This document shows positions 7,448-14,881 of a DNA stretch of 21,206 nucleotides, one piece after another. A program made the translations under genes and the position numbers. The notes beneath the pieces are model-generated. The model saw nothing but the letters and a program-made list of their open reading frames with translations, made no database searches and was not told the DNA's origin. Source of the stretch: Planctomycetales bacterium (GTDB lineage Bacteria; Planctomycetota; Planctomycetia; Pirellulales; Thermoguttaceae); the NCBI GenBank assembly GCA_007119795.1, contig SKOZ01000054.1, positions 1-21,206 on the forward strand, in the 5' to 3' direction. The number at the start of each line of letters is the position of its first letter. Within the stretch, counting starts at the first letter, position 1.

Positions 7448-8914
7448 ATGAAGCGCGTTTCCATCGATCCGATTACCCGCCTGGAAGGCCACGGCAAGAT
7501 CGACATCTTCCTCGACGACGAGGGGGACGTCGCCAACGCCTATTTGCAGATTCCCGAGCTCCGCGGCTTCGAGAAGTTCTGCGTGGGCCGCCCCGCGGAG
7601 GAGATGCCCAACCTCACGGCGCGCATCTGCGGCGTCTGCCCCGAGGCGCACCACATGGCGGCCACCAAGGCCCTGGACGCGGTCTTCCACGTCGACCCGC
7701 CCCCCACGGCGAAGAAGCTCCGCGAGCTCTTCTACAGCATCTTCTTCGCCACCGACCACACGACCCACTTCTACGCCCTGGGCGGCCCCGACTTCGTCGT
7801 CGGCCCGGAGGCCCCCAAGGCGCAGCGGAACATCCTCGGGGTGATCGCCAAGGTGGGGATGGACATCGCGGGCAAGGTCCTCAAGATGCGCCGCGACGGC
7901 CACAACCTCATCAAGTTGATGGGCGGCCGGCCCATCCACCCCAACTGGGGCCTGCCCGGCGGCGTCTCCCGGGGCATCAACGAGGAGCAGCGCAAGGAGA
8001 TCGAAGCCCGGGGCCGCGAGGCCGTCGAGTTCGCCCAGTTCTCCCTGAAGCTCTTCAGCGACGTGGTGCTCGGCAACACCGACTACGTCAACCTGATCAC
8101 CGGCGACGTCTACGTCCACCGCACATACAACATGGGAACCGTGGACGCCGAGAACCGCGTCAGCTTCTACGACGGGGCGATCCGCGTCGTGGGGCCCGAC
8201 GGCAAGGAGCACGCCAGGTACCCCGCCGCCGACTACCTCGATTACGTCGCCGAGCGCGTCGAGCCCTGGTCGTACCTGAAGTTCCCCTACCTGAAGAAGG
8301 TCGGCTGGAAGGGGATGGTCGACGGCCCCGAGTCGGGCGTCTACAAGGCCACGCCCCTCTCGCGCCTCAACGCCGCCGAGGGCATGGCCACCCCGCTGGC
8401 CCAGAAGGAATACGAGCGGTTCTACGAGACGCTCGGCGGCAGGCCGGTGCACCACACCCTGGCCACGCACTGGGCACGGCTCATCGAGCTGCTCTACGCC
8501 ACGGAGCGGTGGGTCGCCCTGGCCACCGATCCGGAGATCACCGGCAAGGAGTACCGCGCCCTCCCCACGGAAACGCCCACCGAAGGCGTCGGCTCCGTCG
8601 AGGCCCCCCGGGGGACGCTCACCCACCACTACACGACCGACGAGCGGGGCATCCTCACCAAGGTGAACCTCATCGTGGGCACGACCAACAACAACGCGCC
8701 CATCTGCATGTCGGTGAAGAAGGCCGCCCAGGGCCTGATCCGCAAGGGGGAGGTCCGCGAGGGACTGCTCAACATGGTGGAGATGGCCTTCCGCGCCTAC
8801 GACCCCTGCTTCGGCTGCGCCGCCCACAGCCTCCCCGGACAGATGCCCTTGGAGGTGAACCTCCGCGGCGCCGACGGCACCGTCGTCCGGCAGCTCTCCC
8901 AGTACCTCGACTGA
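7448..8914 (+). CDS. mvhA: [NiFe] hydrogenase large subunit (MvhA-type, group 3c)
   Basis: Catalytic subunit that binds the Ni-Fe(CN)2CO site and splits H2. The 488-residue product has both signature motifs: RICGVCPEAHH with Cys61 and Cys64, and DPCFGCAAH with Cys454, Cys457 and His460. All four Ni ligands are therefore intact, which separates it from the related Ni-free subunits of complex I. The N-terminal IDPITRLEGHGKI is also typical. The 28 residues after His460 are the usual C-terminal peptide removed by a maturation protease once Ni is inserted. The ATG lies 12 bases after the mvhG stop, with AGGAGAA just upstream. No hyp maturation genes or protease are in the window, so they must be elsewhere. 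Group 3c assignment rests on the hdr/mvhD neighbours plus general similarity; a phylogeny was not possible. Confidence 0.95.
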   Translation: MKRVSIDPITRLEGHGKIDIFLDDEGDVANAYLQIPELRGFEKFCVGRPAEEMPNLTARICGVCPEAHHMAATKALDAVFHVDPPPTAKKLRELFYSIFFATDHTTHFYALGGPDFVVGPEAPKAQRNILGVIAKVGMDIAGKVLKMRRDGHNLIKLMGGRPIHPNWGLPGGVSRGINEEQRKEIEARGREAVEFAQFSLKLFSDVVLGNTDYVNLITGDVYVHRTYNMGTVDAENRVSFYDGAIRVVGPDGKEHARYPAADYLDYVAERVEPWSYLKFPYLKKVGWKGMVDGPESGVYKATPLSRLNAAEGMATPLAQKEYERFYETLGGRPVHHTLATHWARLIELLYATERWVALATDPEITGKEYRALPTETPTEGVGSVEAPRGTLTHHYTTDERGILTKVNLIVGTTNNNAPICMSVKKAAQGLIRKGEVREGLLNMVEMAFRAYDPCFGCAAHSLPGQMPLEVNLRGADGTVVRQLSQYLD

Positions 8915-9100
8915 ACGGCGCGCCGGGTGGGGAGGCAAAAGTTCGCGGCGCGTCTCACCCGACCGCGGGCCGGCGCCGCTAGAGCCCGTGGCGGGGGGTA
9001 TTGCGGAGTGTTCCGCGTCGGCGGCCGCGCGGATGGGGATCTCCCAGAGGGCGCTGCCGATCGGGCACAGGGCGTCGGCCCCTCCGCGGCAGTGGAAGAT
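8915..9100. other. Convergent mvhA/LOG intergenic region
   Basis: 186 GC-rich bases between convergent genes. Only short inverted repeats were found, such as the palindrome GGCGCGCC just after the mvhA stop and TGGG/CCCA around 9032-9044, and none has a U-tract. No bidirectional intrinsic terminator is evident, so ending here may depend on Rho. Confidence 0.4.
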
Positions 9101-10288
9101 CTAGGCGCCACCCTCGGCCGCGTCAATCGCCGGTCCCGGCGTCGGGGCGGCGTCCACCCCACCGCGGTTGATCGCGTCGACGAGCTGGCGGAGGCGTCCC
9201 AGGTCGCGGCGGTTGAAGTGGAAGACCAGCCGCGGGAGGTCGGCCAGCTCGGGCTCGTCCTTCTCCTCGGGCAGGGGGCCGCTCTCGACAAAGCGGCCCT
9301 CGGTGAGGACGTCGGCGAAATGGCTGTCGAGCGCCCCGAGCAGCCCCGGCTCCAGCGGGCGGGTCAGCCGCAGCACCAGGCGGTTGCGGACATAGCGCAT
9401 GCTGTGGTACACGCGGAAGAAGCCCTCGATCTCCGCGACGGCCTCCTCGACCCGATCGGTGACGCGGTAAAGCGCCCGGTCCTCGGCACAGATCAGTCCC
9501 CGGGAGATGAGCTGCCCTTGGACAAAATCCTCGAAGTGCCGCCAGAAGTCGCCCCCCGGTTCGTCGAGGAAGACCACGGGGACCATGTCCCGCTTGCCGG
9601 TCTGCAGGAGCGTGAGCACCTCGAGGCCCTCGTCGAGCGTCCCGAAGCCGCCGGGCAACAGGCAGATGGCGTCGCACTCCTTGACGAACATCAGCTTCCG
9701 CGTGAAGAAGTACTTCATGTGGACGAGCTTGGAGTCGCCCGCGATCACCGTGTTCGAGGCCTGCTCGAAGGGGAGCATGATATTCAGACCCATGGCGTGC
9801 TCCCGCCCGGCCCCCACGTGTCCGGCCTCCATGATGCCGCTCGCCGCGCCGGTGACCACCAGCCAGCCCCGCTCGGCCATGCTGCGGCCGAAGGACACGG
9901 CCTGCCGGTAGGCGGGCGCGTCGGGGAGGGTCCGCGCCGACCCGAAAACGGTCACCTTCCGCCGCGCGCGATAGGGGCTGAAGACCTTGAACGCGTAGCG
10001 GAGTTCGCGGAGCGTGCGGCTGAGGATCTTCATATCGCCGCGGCTGGCCTTCTCGGCGTCGAGCTTGTCGGCGACATCCCTGATCTGCGCAATCAGATCG
10101 CTGATCCGGCGGCGGCCGGCCGGGTCTGCGTCCTGAGGGCCCGCCATGCGGAGGTTCCCCTCTTCATCGGGGGCCCCGTCCAAGGCGCGCGCCGGGTGCG
10201 ATGGGACCTCGCCGTCCCGGGCACCACCGCGGCCGTCGTCGCCGGGTCCGAGGACTGGCTTTCGCCTTCTCTTCGCGTCTTCGCTCAC
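9101..10288 (-). CDS. LOG-family Rossmann-fold protein (nucleotide phosphoribohydrolase-like)
   Basis: The LOG family hydrolyses nucleoside 5'-monophosphates, giving ribose 5-phosphate and a free base; in plants and some bacteria the substrate is a cytokinin nucleotide. The signature is clear: VTVFGSART at about 112-120, VVTGAASGIMEAGHVGAG at 144-161, and the PGGFGTLDE motif at 212-220. The 395-residue protein is about twice the minimal LOG size. About 60 polar N-terminal residues and about 150 extra C-terminal residues of unknown role surround the core, so it belongs to the long bacterial type and the substrate cannot be named. GTG 10288 is chosen because AGGTGA lies just upstream (10297-10292). 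ATG 10147 (residue 48) is an alternative that would drop most of the low-complexity N-terminus. murJ is upstream on the same strand. Confidence 0.85.
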   Translation of the reverse strand: MSEDAKRRRKPVLGPGDDGRGGARDGEVPSHPARALDGAPDEEGNLRMAGPQDADPAGRRRISDLIAQIRDVADKLDAEKASRGDMKILSRTLRELRYAFKVFSPYRARRKVTVFGSARTLPDAPAYRQAVSFGRSMAERGWLVVTGAASGIMEAGHVGAGREHAMGLNIMLPFEQASNTVIAGDSKLVHMKYFFTRKLMFVKECDAICLLPGGFGTLDEGLEVLTLLQTGKRDMVPVVFLDEPGGDFWRHFEDFVQGQLISRGLICAEDRALYRVTDRVEEAVAEIEGFFRVYHSMRYVRNRLVLRLTRPLEPGLLGALDSHFADVLTEGRFVESGPLPEEKDEPELADLPRLVFHFNRRDLGRLRQLVDAINRGGVDAAPTPGPAIDAAEGGA

Positions 10289-10313
10289 GTCTCACCTGGA
10301 TTTTCGAATAGCT

Positions 10314-10331
10314 ACCCCGGATTTTCGGGGT
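10314..10331 (-). repeat. Hairpin in LOG-gene leader
   Basis: ACCCCG (10314-10319) and CGGGGT (10326-10331) pair around six bases. The hairpin lies between the TATAAT-like box and the GTG start of the LOG gene, so it would be in the leader transcript. The nonamer GGATTTTCG occurs twice (10298-10306 and 10319-10327), once inside the hairpin. It could be a regulatory element, or a weak terminator for upstream murJ, but it has no U-tract. Confidence 0.35.
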
Positions 10332-10345
10332 TCTCGCACCCTTCC

Positions 10346-10351
10346 ATTATA
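10346..10351 (-). promoter_or_regulatory. Consensus -10 box upstream of LOG gene
   Basis: The minus strand reads TGAC-TATAAT, a perfect -10 hexamer, in the 150-base gap between murJ and the LOG gene. No recognisable -35 lies 16-19 bases upstream. A start near 10339 would give a leader of about 50 bases including the hairpin at 10314-10331. The gap and this box suggest the LOG gene can be transcribed separately from murJ. Confidence 0.4.
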
Positions 10352-10438
10352 GTCAGCGCCACTGCGGCGGCGTTGGCAGCGGGGCGGAAATGCCTCGCCT
10401 GCCTGGTTTGCTGGGCCTTCGAGAGGAGGGCAGAACAC

Positions 10439-12028
10439 CTACCCCCGCAGCAGCCATCCGATTTCCCGCCCGCCGAGGATCCGGTAGGCCGCCAGGTAGA
10501 GCCCCCCGGCCACGGCCAGCAGGACCGCAAGCTGGACGGCGGGGCTCGCGGGGACCTGCCCGCGGAGCCAGGGCTCGAGCAGCAGGCAGGCGACGGCCAT
10601 CACGGCGGTGGCCGCCGCCGCGCGGGCCGCGGTGGTCGCCAGGGATCCCCAAGGGAGGGGAATCCTGGCGGCGAAAACGGCCAGCAGGACCGCGAGCTGC
10701 AAGGCCGCGGTCGCGGAGGTGGCCGCGGCCAGGCCCGCCTCGGCGAGCGGCCAGATGAGCGTCGCGTTGAGCGCCAGGTTGAGCCCCACGGCCGCCAGCC
10801 CGAGCCGCGCCGGAGCCCGCCGCTCCCCGATGGCGTAGAAGCCGCGGACGACAACGGGCAGCGCGCAGTACGCCCAGACGCCGGAGCCGTAGAAGGCCAC
10901 GACCCGGGCCGCCCGCGCGGTATCGTGGGCCGTAAAGAGACCCCGTTCGAAGAGCAGGCCGACGAGCGGTTCGCCGAGAAGCACCAACCCCGCTGCGGCC
11001 GGCAGGGCCACGGCGAGCACCAGCCGCAGCCCCGTCGCGATGTCGCTCCCGAGCAGCTCCCCCTCCCCCCGAGCGGCCCGCCGCGCCACGGTGGGGAAGA
11101 CCGCTGTGGCTACGGCGACGCCTACCAACCCGAGCGGAAACTGGTAGAGCCGCTCGCCGAAGTAGATCGCCCCGGCCGCTCCGGGGCGCATCGGGTAGCC
11201 CACCTCGCCGGGAAGCCAGCCGATGGTCGCCGTGGCCGGACCGGCCAGCCCCCAGGCGATGAGGCTGTCGGCCAGCGCATTGAGCTGCGTCACGGCCAGA
11301 GCCGCGGCCACGGGTGCCAGGCCGCGGAAGACTTCGCTCACCGGCTGGCGAACTGCGCCGAAGTCCAGCGCCGGCCGGAGCCCCGCCCGACGGACGGCCG
11401 CCCACTGAAGGCCAAGCTGGACCACCCCGGCTACCAGCACGGCACCGGCGAGCACGAAGGCGCGGCCGCCGCCCTCAGGACGCACTCGGGGGGCGATGGC
11501 GATGGCCGCCGCCAGCCAGCAGAGGTTCAGGACCATCGGTGCCGCTGCGGGGAGGGCGAACCGTCCCAAGGCCTGGAGGACGGCCGCCGACTGGGCCGCC
11601 AGGCAGACGAACAGCGCATAGGGCATCATCGCCGCCGCCAGCCCAAGGAGCAGATCCACCCCCGGGCGGCCGCCCCAGAGCAGGTAAGCGGCCCCCAACC
11701 CCAGCCACGCGACCGTCACGCCGGCTGCCAGCACGACTGCGGAGAGGGCGAATGTCGCCGCGGCCACTTGGCCCGCCCGCCGCCGGTCGCGGTCCAGCTC
11801 GCGGGCAAAGACGGGGACGAAGGCGGCCGTCAGGGCCCCTTCACCCAGGAGCCGCCGCGCGAGGTTCGGGATTCGGAAGGCGACGACGAAGGCGTCCAGC
11901 ACCCCCCCACCGGACATGCCGAGAACCGCTGCCGTAGCCATATCGCGGAGCAGCCCGGTTATCCGGCTTCCCAGCGTCCCCAGGGCGGTCGTGCGCGCGG
12001 CGGCGATCAGCGAAACGGGTCGATCCAT
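10439..12028 (-). CDS. murJ: Lipid II flippase MurJ
   Basis: Polytopic inner-membrane protein of the MOP superfamily that moves lipid II across the cytoplasmic membrane for peptidoglycan synthesis. Start at ATG 12028 gives 529 residues, the family's usual size. The N-terminus has the MurJ pattern TLGSRITGLLRDMATAAVLG and DAFVVAFRIPNLARRLLGEGALTAAFVPVF. About 14 hydrophobic segments follow. The characteristic loop GAAGAIYFGERLYQFPLGLVG and LFERGLFTAHDTARAA are near the middle. The frame is open upstream to 12271, but that part is Arg-rich and lacks conserved features. No Shine-Dalgarno site is seen before 12028. Alternatives such as MATE or Wzx flippases are less likely given the RIPN and ERLYQFPLG motifs. 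Together with coaE and rho it looks like chromosomal backbone. Confidence 0.92.
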   Translation of the reverse strand: MDRPVSLIAAARTTALGTLGSRITGLLRDMATAAVLGMSGGGVLDAFVVAFRIPNLARRLLGEGALTAAFVPVFARELDRDRRRAGQVAAATFALSAVVLAAGVTVAWLGLGAAYLLWGGRPGVDLLLGLAAAMMPYALFVCLAAQSAAVLQALGRFALPAAAPMVLNLCWLAAAIAIAPRVRPEGGGRAFVLAGAVLVAGVVQLGLQWAAVRRAGLRPALDFGAVRQPVSEVFRGLAPVAAALAVTQLNALADSLIAWGLAGPATATIGWLPGEVGYPMRPGAAGAIYFGERLYQFPLGLVGVAVATAVFPTVARRAARGEGELLGSDIATGLRLVLAVALPAAAGLVLLGEPLVGLLFERGLFTAHDTARAARVVAFYGSGVWAYCALPVVVRGFYAIGERRAPARLGLAAVGLNLALNATLIWPLAEAGLAAATSATAALQLAVLLAVFAARIPLPWGSLATTAARAAAATAVMAVACLLLEPWLRGQVPASPAVQLAVLLAVAGGLYLAAYRILGGREIGWLLRG

Positions 12029-12220
12029 CGGTAGGGGGCCAATGGCGAGGGGCGGACGGAGGCGGGTCTTGCATGGCGTGGCGCGGAGAACGCACGGAAG
12101 AATACAAGTCTCTATCTTGTTTCTCCTCGACGCCATACTTCTCGCGGGGGGAGCCCCACCTCGCGCGCGACGCCAGCTACGGGTTTTGGGAAGGGTGTGC
12201 TGGCGCTCCTGCCGCCGCCT

Positions 12221-12239
12221 GCCGGGAACGATTCCCGGC
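12221..12239. repeat. Perfect 8-bp inverted repeat
   Basis: GCCGGGAA, a 3-base spacer CGA, then TTCCCGGC: a perfect dyad in the middle of the divergent murJ/fabZ-like gap. It may be a compact operator or hairpin. Its half-site CGGGAA/TTCCCG also forms the core of the longer repeat at 2056-2090, which may be chance. Confidence 0.4.
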
Positions 12240-12346
12240 GGAGCGCGCGGCGGCCGGCTTGCCCGCAGCACTGCCCTTTGCTAGTGATAGTTTGGGCCCC
12301 GATCGGCCGGAGCCCCCCCAAGACGGATGGCTGGCGACTTTCGTGG

Positions 12347-12375
12347 TTGTGAATAAGAATGGGGATGACTATACT
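12347..12375 (+). promoter_or_regulatory. Sigma70-like promoter of the acyl-chain cluster
   Basis: TTGTGA (12347-12352), a 17-base spacer, and TATACT (12370-12375), each close to consensus and at ideal spacing. The -10 is preceded by TGAC, the same four bases as before the LOG-gene -10. Start is predicted near 12382, giving a leader of about 59 bases to the ATG at 12441. This is the clearest promoter in the window and reads toward the five fab-like genes. Confidence 0.6.
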
Positions 12376-12440
12376 GCGCAGTTTGGAGTCTGCGGGCGAA
12401 CCGCATCTTGTGGCAACCTAGAACCTTTTCCCCACTTTCC

Positions 12441-12938
12441 ATGCGATTCGCCCTGGTTGACCGCATCGTCGAGTTGGAGCCCGGCCGCCGCATCGTGGCC
12501 GTCAAGAATTTGACGATGGCCGAGGAGTACCTCGCCGACCACTTTCCGGGCTTCCCCGTGATGCCTGGGGTGCTGATGCTGCAGGCGTTGACCGACGCCG
12601 CAGCCTGGCTGATCCGTGCCACGGACGACTTTGCGCAGTCGATCGTGGTCCTCCGCGAAGCGGCCAGCGTGCGGTACGGGCAGTTCGTCTCGCCGGGCCA
12701 GAAGCTGACCCTGAGCGCCGAGATCCAGGAGCGGCAGGAGGGCGAGACCCGGGTGAAGGTGCGGGCGACGATGGAGGGCCGCCTTACGGTGGCTGCGCGT
12801 TTGGTTCTGGCCCATTACAACCTCGCCGATCGCGCGCCTGCGGCTGCGGATCGCGACGAGGCGGTGCGCCGCGAGCTCCGCGGGGAGTTTGCGCTGCTCT
12901 GGCCCCAGGAGCGGTTTGTGGGGGCCCCGCGCGCCTGA
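12441..12938 (+). CDS. FabZ-like hotdog dehydratase, catalytic Glu replaced by Gln
   Basis: Resembles 3-hydroxyacyl-ACP dehydratase FabZ. The 165-residue hotdog protein has [18 protein letters not shown] at 33-50. His34 of the catalytic dyad is present. The position 14 residues later, Glu in FabZ and Asp in FabA, is Gln48 (codon CAG at 12582). FabZ usually reads LEAMAQ here. The protein may therefore be inactive alone and serve as a partner or specificity subunit, as in mycobacterial HadAB/HadBC, where only one subunit holds the catalytic dyad. The second hotdog gene of this cluster keeps both residues. ATG 12441 begins the aligned N-terminus ([18 protein letters not shown]). No ribosome site is visible. 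First gene after the promoter at 12347. Confidence 0.85.
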   Translation: MRFALVDRIVELEPGRRIVAVKNLTMAEEYLADHFPGFPVMPGVLMLQALTDAAAWLIRATDDFAQSIVVLREAASVRYGQFVSPGQKLTLSAEIQERQEGETRVKVRATMEGRLTVAARLVLAHYNLADRAPAAADRDEAVRRELRGEFALLWPQERFVGAPRA

Positions 12939-12997
12939 GCGCCGCGGCCCGGAAAAAGGATTTGGCTTCCCCAGCCGAGGACACGATACCGATTTCC

Positions 12998-13750
12998 ATG
13001 CGATTTGACGGCAAGACAGCCCTGATCACCGGCGGCAGCCGCGGTATCGGCCGCGCCTGCGTGGCGAAGCTCGCTTCCGAGGGGGCCGAGGTGGCCTTCG
13101 TTTACCAGAGCAACGAGGCGGCCGCCGAGTTGCTCGTCGAGGAGATGCGCGGCCAGGGTTGCAGCATCCGGGCCTGCAAGGCCGACGTTCGCGACGACCA
13201 GCAGGTCCGCGACCTCGTCCAGGAACTGGTCGATGCCTGGGAGCATCTGGACATCCTGGTCAATTCGGCGGGCATTGTCCGCGACGGCCTCTTGGGCGCC
13301 ATGACGGCCGACCAGTGGCGCGAGGTGATCGAGACCAACCTCTTCGGGACGTACCACTCTTGCCACGCGGTCGTGCAGCCGATGATGTATCAGCGGAACG
13401 GAGCGATCGTGAACCTCTCCAGTACGGCGGCCGAGTTCGCCTCCCGGGGTCAGGTGAATTACGCCTCGAGCAAGGGGGGGATCGACGGCCTCACGCGCGC
13501 CCTGGCCAAGGAGCTGGCGCCCCGCAAGGTCCGCGTCAACGCCGTGGCCCCGGGGATGATCGAGACCGACATGAGCGAGGTCGTCCGCGGCATTGCCGGC
13601 GACAGGATTCGCGAGGCCATTCCCATGAAACGCATCGGCCGTCCCGAGGAAGTCGCCGAAGTGGTCGCCTTTCTCGCCAGCGACGCGTCGAGCTACCTCA
13701 CCGGCCAGGTGATCCGCGTCGACGGCGGCCTGAGCCTGGGAGGCCATTGA
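12998..13750 (+). CDS. fabG: 3-oxoacyl-ACP reductase (FabG-like SDR)
   Basis: Short-chain dehydrogenase that reduces 3-ketoacyl-ACP to 3-hydroxyacyl-ACP, normally with NADPH. The 250-residue protein has the cofactor motif TGGSRGIG at 11-18, NSAG at 89-92 in place of the commoner NNAG, and Asn114. Ser141/142 lie in NLSST. The Tyr155-x3-Lys159 pair is in NYASSKGG, so the catalytic tetrad is intact. The C-terminus [16 protein letters not shown] is typical. ATG 12998 matches the family N-terminus; a TTG at 12962 would add 12 unconserved residues. The bases around the ATG, TTTCCATGCGATT, are identical to those around the preceding gene's start, with no Shine-Dalgarno site. It sits between a dehydratase and an ACP, fixing its role in chain elongation. 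Confidence 0.92.
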   Translation: MRFDGKTALITGGSRGIGRACVAKLASEGAEVAFVYQSNEAAAELLVEEMRGQGCSIRACKADVRDDQQVRDLVQELVDAWEHLDILVNSAGIVRDGLLGAMTADQWREVIETNLFGTYHSCHAVVQPMMYQRNGAIVNLSSTAAEFASRGQVNYASSKGGIDGLTRALAKELAPRKVRVNAVAPGMIETDMSEVVRGIAGDRIREAIPMKRIGRPEEVAEVVAFLASDASSYLTGQVIRVDGGLSLGGH

Positions 13751-13834
13751 TTGACGGGTCCGCGACGCCTCCCAGGCGACACCTTCCGACCCCCCCAACA
13801 CTTTGTGACCATTCCCAATCGGAGGATGAACGAG

Positions 13835-14227
13835 ATGCCGACTTCGGAGGAGATCTTTGCCAAGATTCGCACTGCGCTGGTCGAAGCCCTGGGCGTCGAT
13901 GATGATGAGGTCACCCCGGAAGCGCGCCTGGTAGGGGACCTGGGGGCGGAATCGATCGACATGCTCGACATCGTCTTCCGCCTGGAAAAGGCCTTCGACA
14001 TCAAGATCGCCCGCGGGTCCCTCTTTCCCGAGGACATCTTCACCAACGCCGAGTACGTCCAGGACGGCAAGCTCACCGAGGCCGGCCTCGCCCAGCTTCG
14101 CGAGCGGATGCCCTTTGCCGATCTGGAGGAGTTCTCCAAGAACCCCGAAGTACAGGAGTTCGCCAACTCGCTGACCGTCGCCGATCTCTGCCGCTTCGTG
14201 GAGCACACCCTGCAGGTCTCATCCTGA
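13835..14227 (+). CDS. Atypical acyl carrier protein with long insertion
   Basis: Carrier for acyl chains on a 4'-phosphopantetheine arm. The first 60 residues are ACP-like: helix I around EEIFAKIRTALVEALGV, then DLGAESIDMLDIVFRLEKAFDIKI, where Ser40 in ESID is the attachment site (usually DSLD). After that about 45 extra residues (about 62-108) precede the closing helix LTVADLCRFVEHTLQ. The total is 130 residues against about 78 for FabF-type ACPs. The insertion is charged and predicted mainly helical by inspection. ATG 13835 is chosen because GGAGG at 13821-13825 is nine bases before it; ATG 13826 is too close. It lies between the reductase and the second dehydratase, so it is probably the dedicated carrier of this cluster. 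Confidence 0.85.
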   Translation: MPTSEEIFAKIRTALVEALGVDDDEVTPEARLVGDLGAESIDMLDIVFRLEKAFDIKIARGSLFPEDIFTNAEYVQDGKLTEAGLAQLRERMPFADLEEFSKNPEVQEFANSLTVADLCRFVEHTLQVSS

Positions 14228-14350
14228 TGCCGCTCCGCCGGCGAAGCCCGGCTTCCCCCATGCCCCTCATCCCGGTCACCGATCTGCAGATCGCCCCGGG
14301 CGGTGCCGCGTCGTTCCCTCAGGCGTTTCCTCCACGCAGCGGCCAATCCC
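14228..14350. other. ACP-dehydratase spacer
   Basis: 123 bases containing a small hairpin, GCCGG/CCGGC around 14237-14252, and a perfect 14-base palindrome CGATCTGCAGATCG at 14280-14293. No promoter pair is visible. The frame of the next gene is open from GTG 14303, but that N-terminal part is not conserved. Confidence 0.35.
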
Positions 14351-14881
14351 ATGCGATGGTACTGGATCGATCGATTCATCGAGTTCGAGAGCGGCCGCCG
14401 CGCCAAGGCGATCAAGGCCGTCTCCCTGGCCGAGGAGCACCTCCACGACCACTTCCCCGGCTATCCGCTGATGCCCAACACCCTGGTCATCGAAGGGCTT
14501 GCCCAGACGGGGGGGCTCCTCGTCTGCGAGCATACCGGCTTCACCGAGAAGGTCGTGCTCGCGAAGATCGCCCGGGCCCGCTTCTACGAGGAGGCCGTTC
14601 CCGGCGATCTCTTGACCTACAGCACCACCATCGAGTACGTGAGAAAGGACGGGGCGATGATCGTGGGGACGAGCCACAAGGGCGACGTCCTGCAAGGGGA
14701 GGTGGAGATCATCTTCGCGCACCTGAGAGACAATTTCGCGAGCCACGTCCTCTTCGAGCCGGAGACCTTCCTGAGGATGATGCAGGTGCTCAAGGCCTTT
14801 GAGGTGGGCCGGACCGCCGAGGGGAAGCCCCTCGCCGCTGCCCGGCAATGTCCTAGGCAATCGTTCGAGGAACCTTCGTGA
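14351..14881 (+). CDS. fabZ: 3-hydroxyacyl-ACP dehydratase, FabZ-like, catalytic dyad intact
   Basis: Hotdog-fold dehydratase converting 3-hydroxyacyl-ACP to trans-2-enoyl-ACP. The 176-residue product carries DHFPGYPLMPNTLVIEGLAQ at 33-52, with His34 and Glu48 at the correct 14-residue spacing. MPN replaces the usual MPG. It aligns end to end with the first dehydratase of the cluster in its first 50 residues (both M-R-x3-D-R then E-x-GRR), so the two probably arose by duplication and may form a heterodimer with this one as the active half. ATG 14351 is chosen by that alignment. The frame extends to GTG 14303, and no ribosome site decides. Its TGA shares one base with the ATG of the ketosynthase gene, so translation is coupled. 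Confidence 0.88.
   Translation: MRWYWIDRFIEFESGRRAKAIKAVSLAEEHLHDHFPGYPLMPNTLVIEGLAQTGGLLVCEHTGFTEKVVLAKIARARFYEEAVPGDLLTYSTTIEYVRKDGAMIVGTSHKGDVLQGEVEIIFAHLRDNFASHVLFEPETFLRMMQVLKAFEVGRTAEGKPLAAARQCPRQSFEEPS

Larger units (their letters stand above)
12029..12440. other. Divergent murJ/fabZ-like intergenic region
   Basis: About 412 bases without a supportable gene. It holds an inverted repeat at 12221-12239 and a sigma70-like promoter at 12347-12375 for the acyl-chain cluster. A lower-GC patch around 12105-12135 could hold a murJ promoter, but I could not define a -35/-10 pair there. Confidence 0.55.

Noticed and set aside
5897..8938. Open frame of over 1000 codons on the minus strand opposite mvhD-mvhG-mvhA
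   Set aside because: Antisense shadow from GC-rich codon bias: low-complexity Val/Gly/Leu/Asp/His composition, no domain, and it overlaps three genes with intact catalytic motifs.
8927..12034. Plus-strand open frame of over 1000 codons opposite the LOG gene and murJ
   Set aside because: Composition is Arg/Gly/Pro/Gln-rich and repetitive, it spans an intergenic gap, and both opposite-strand genes are clear family members.
14280..14293. Perfect 14-base palindrome in the ACP-dehydratase spacer
   Set aside because: Same chance expectation; it is inside an operon with no promoter pair next to it.
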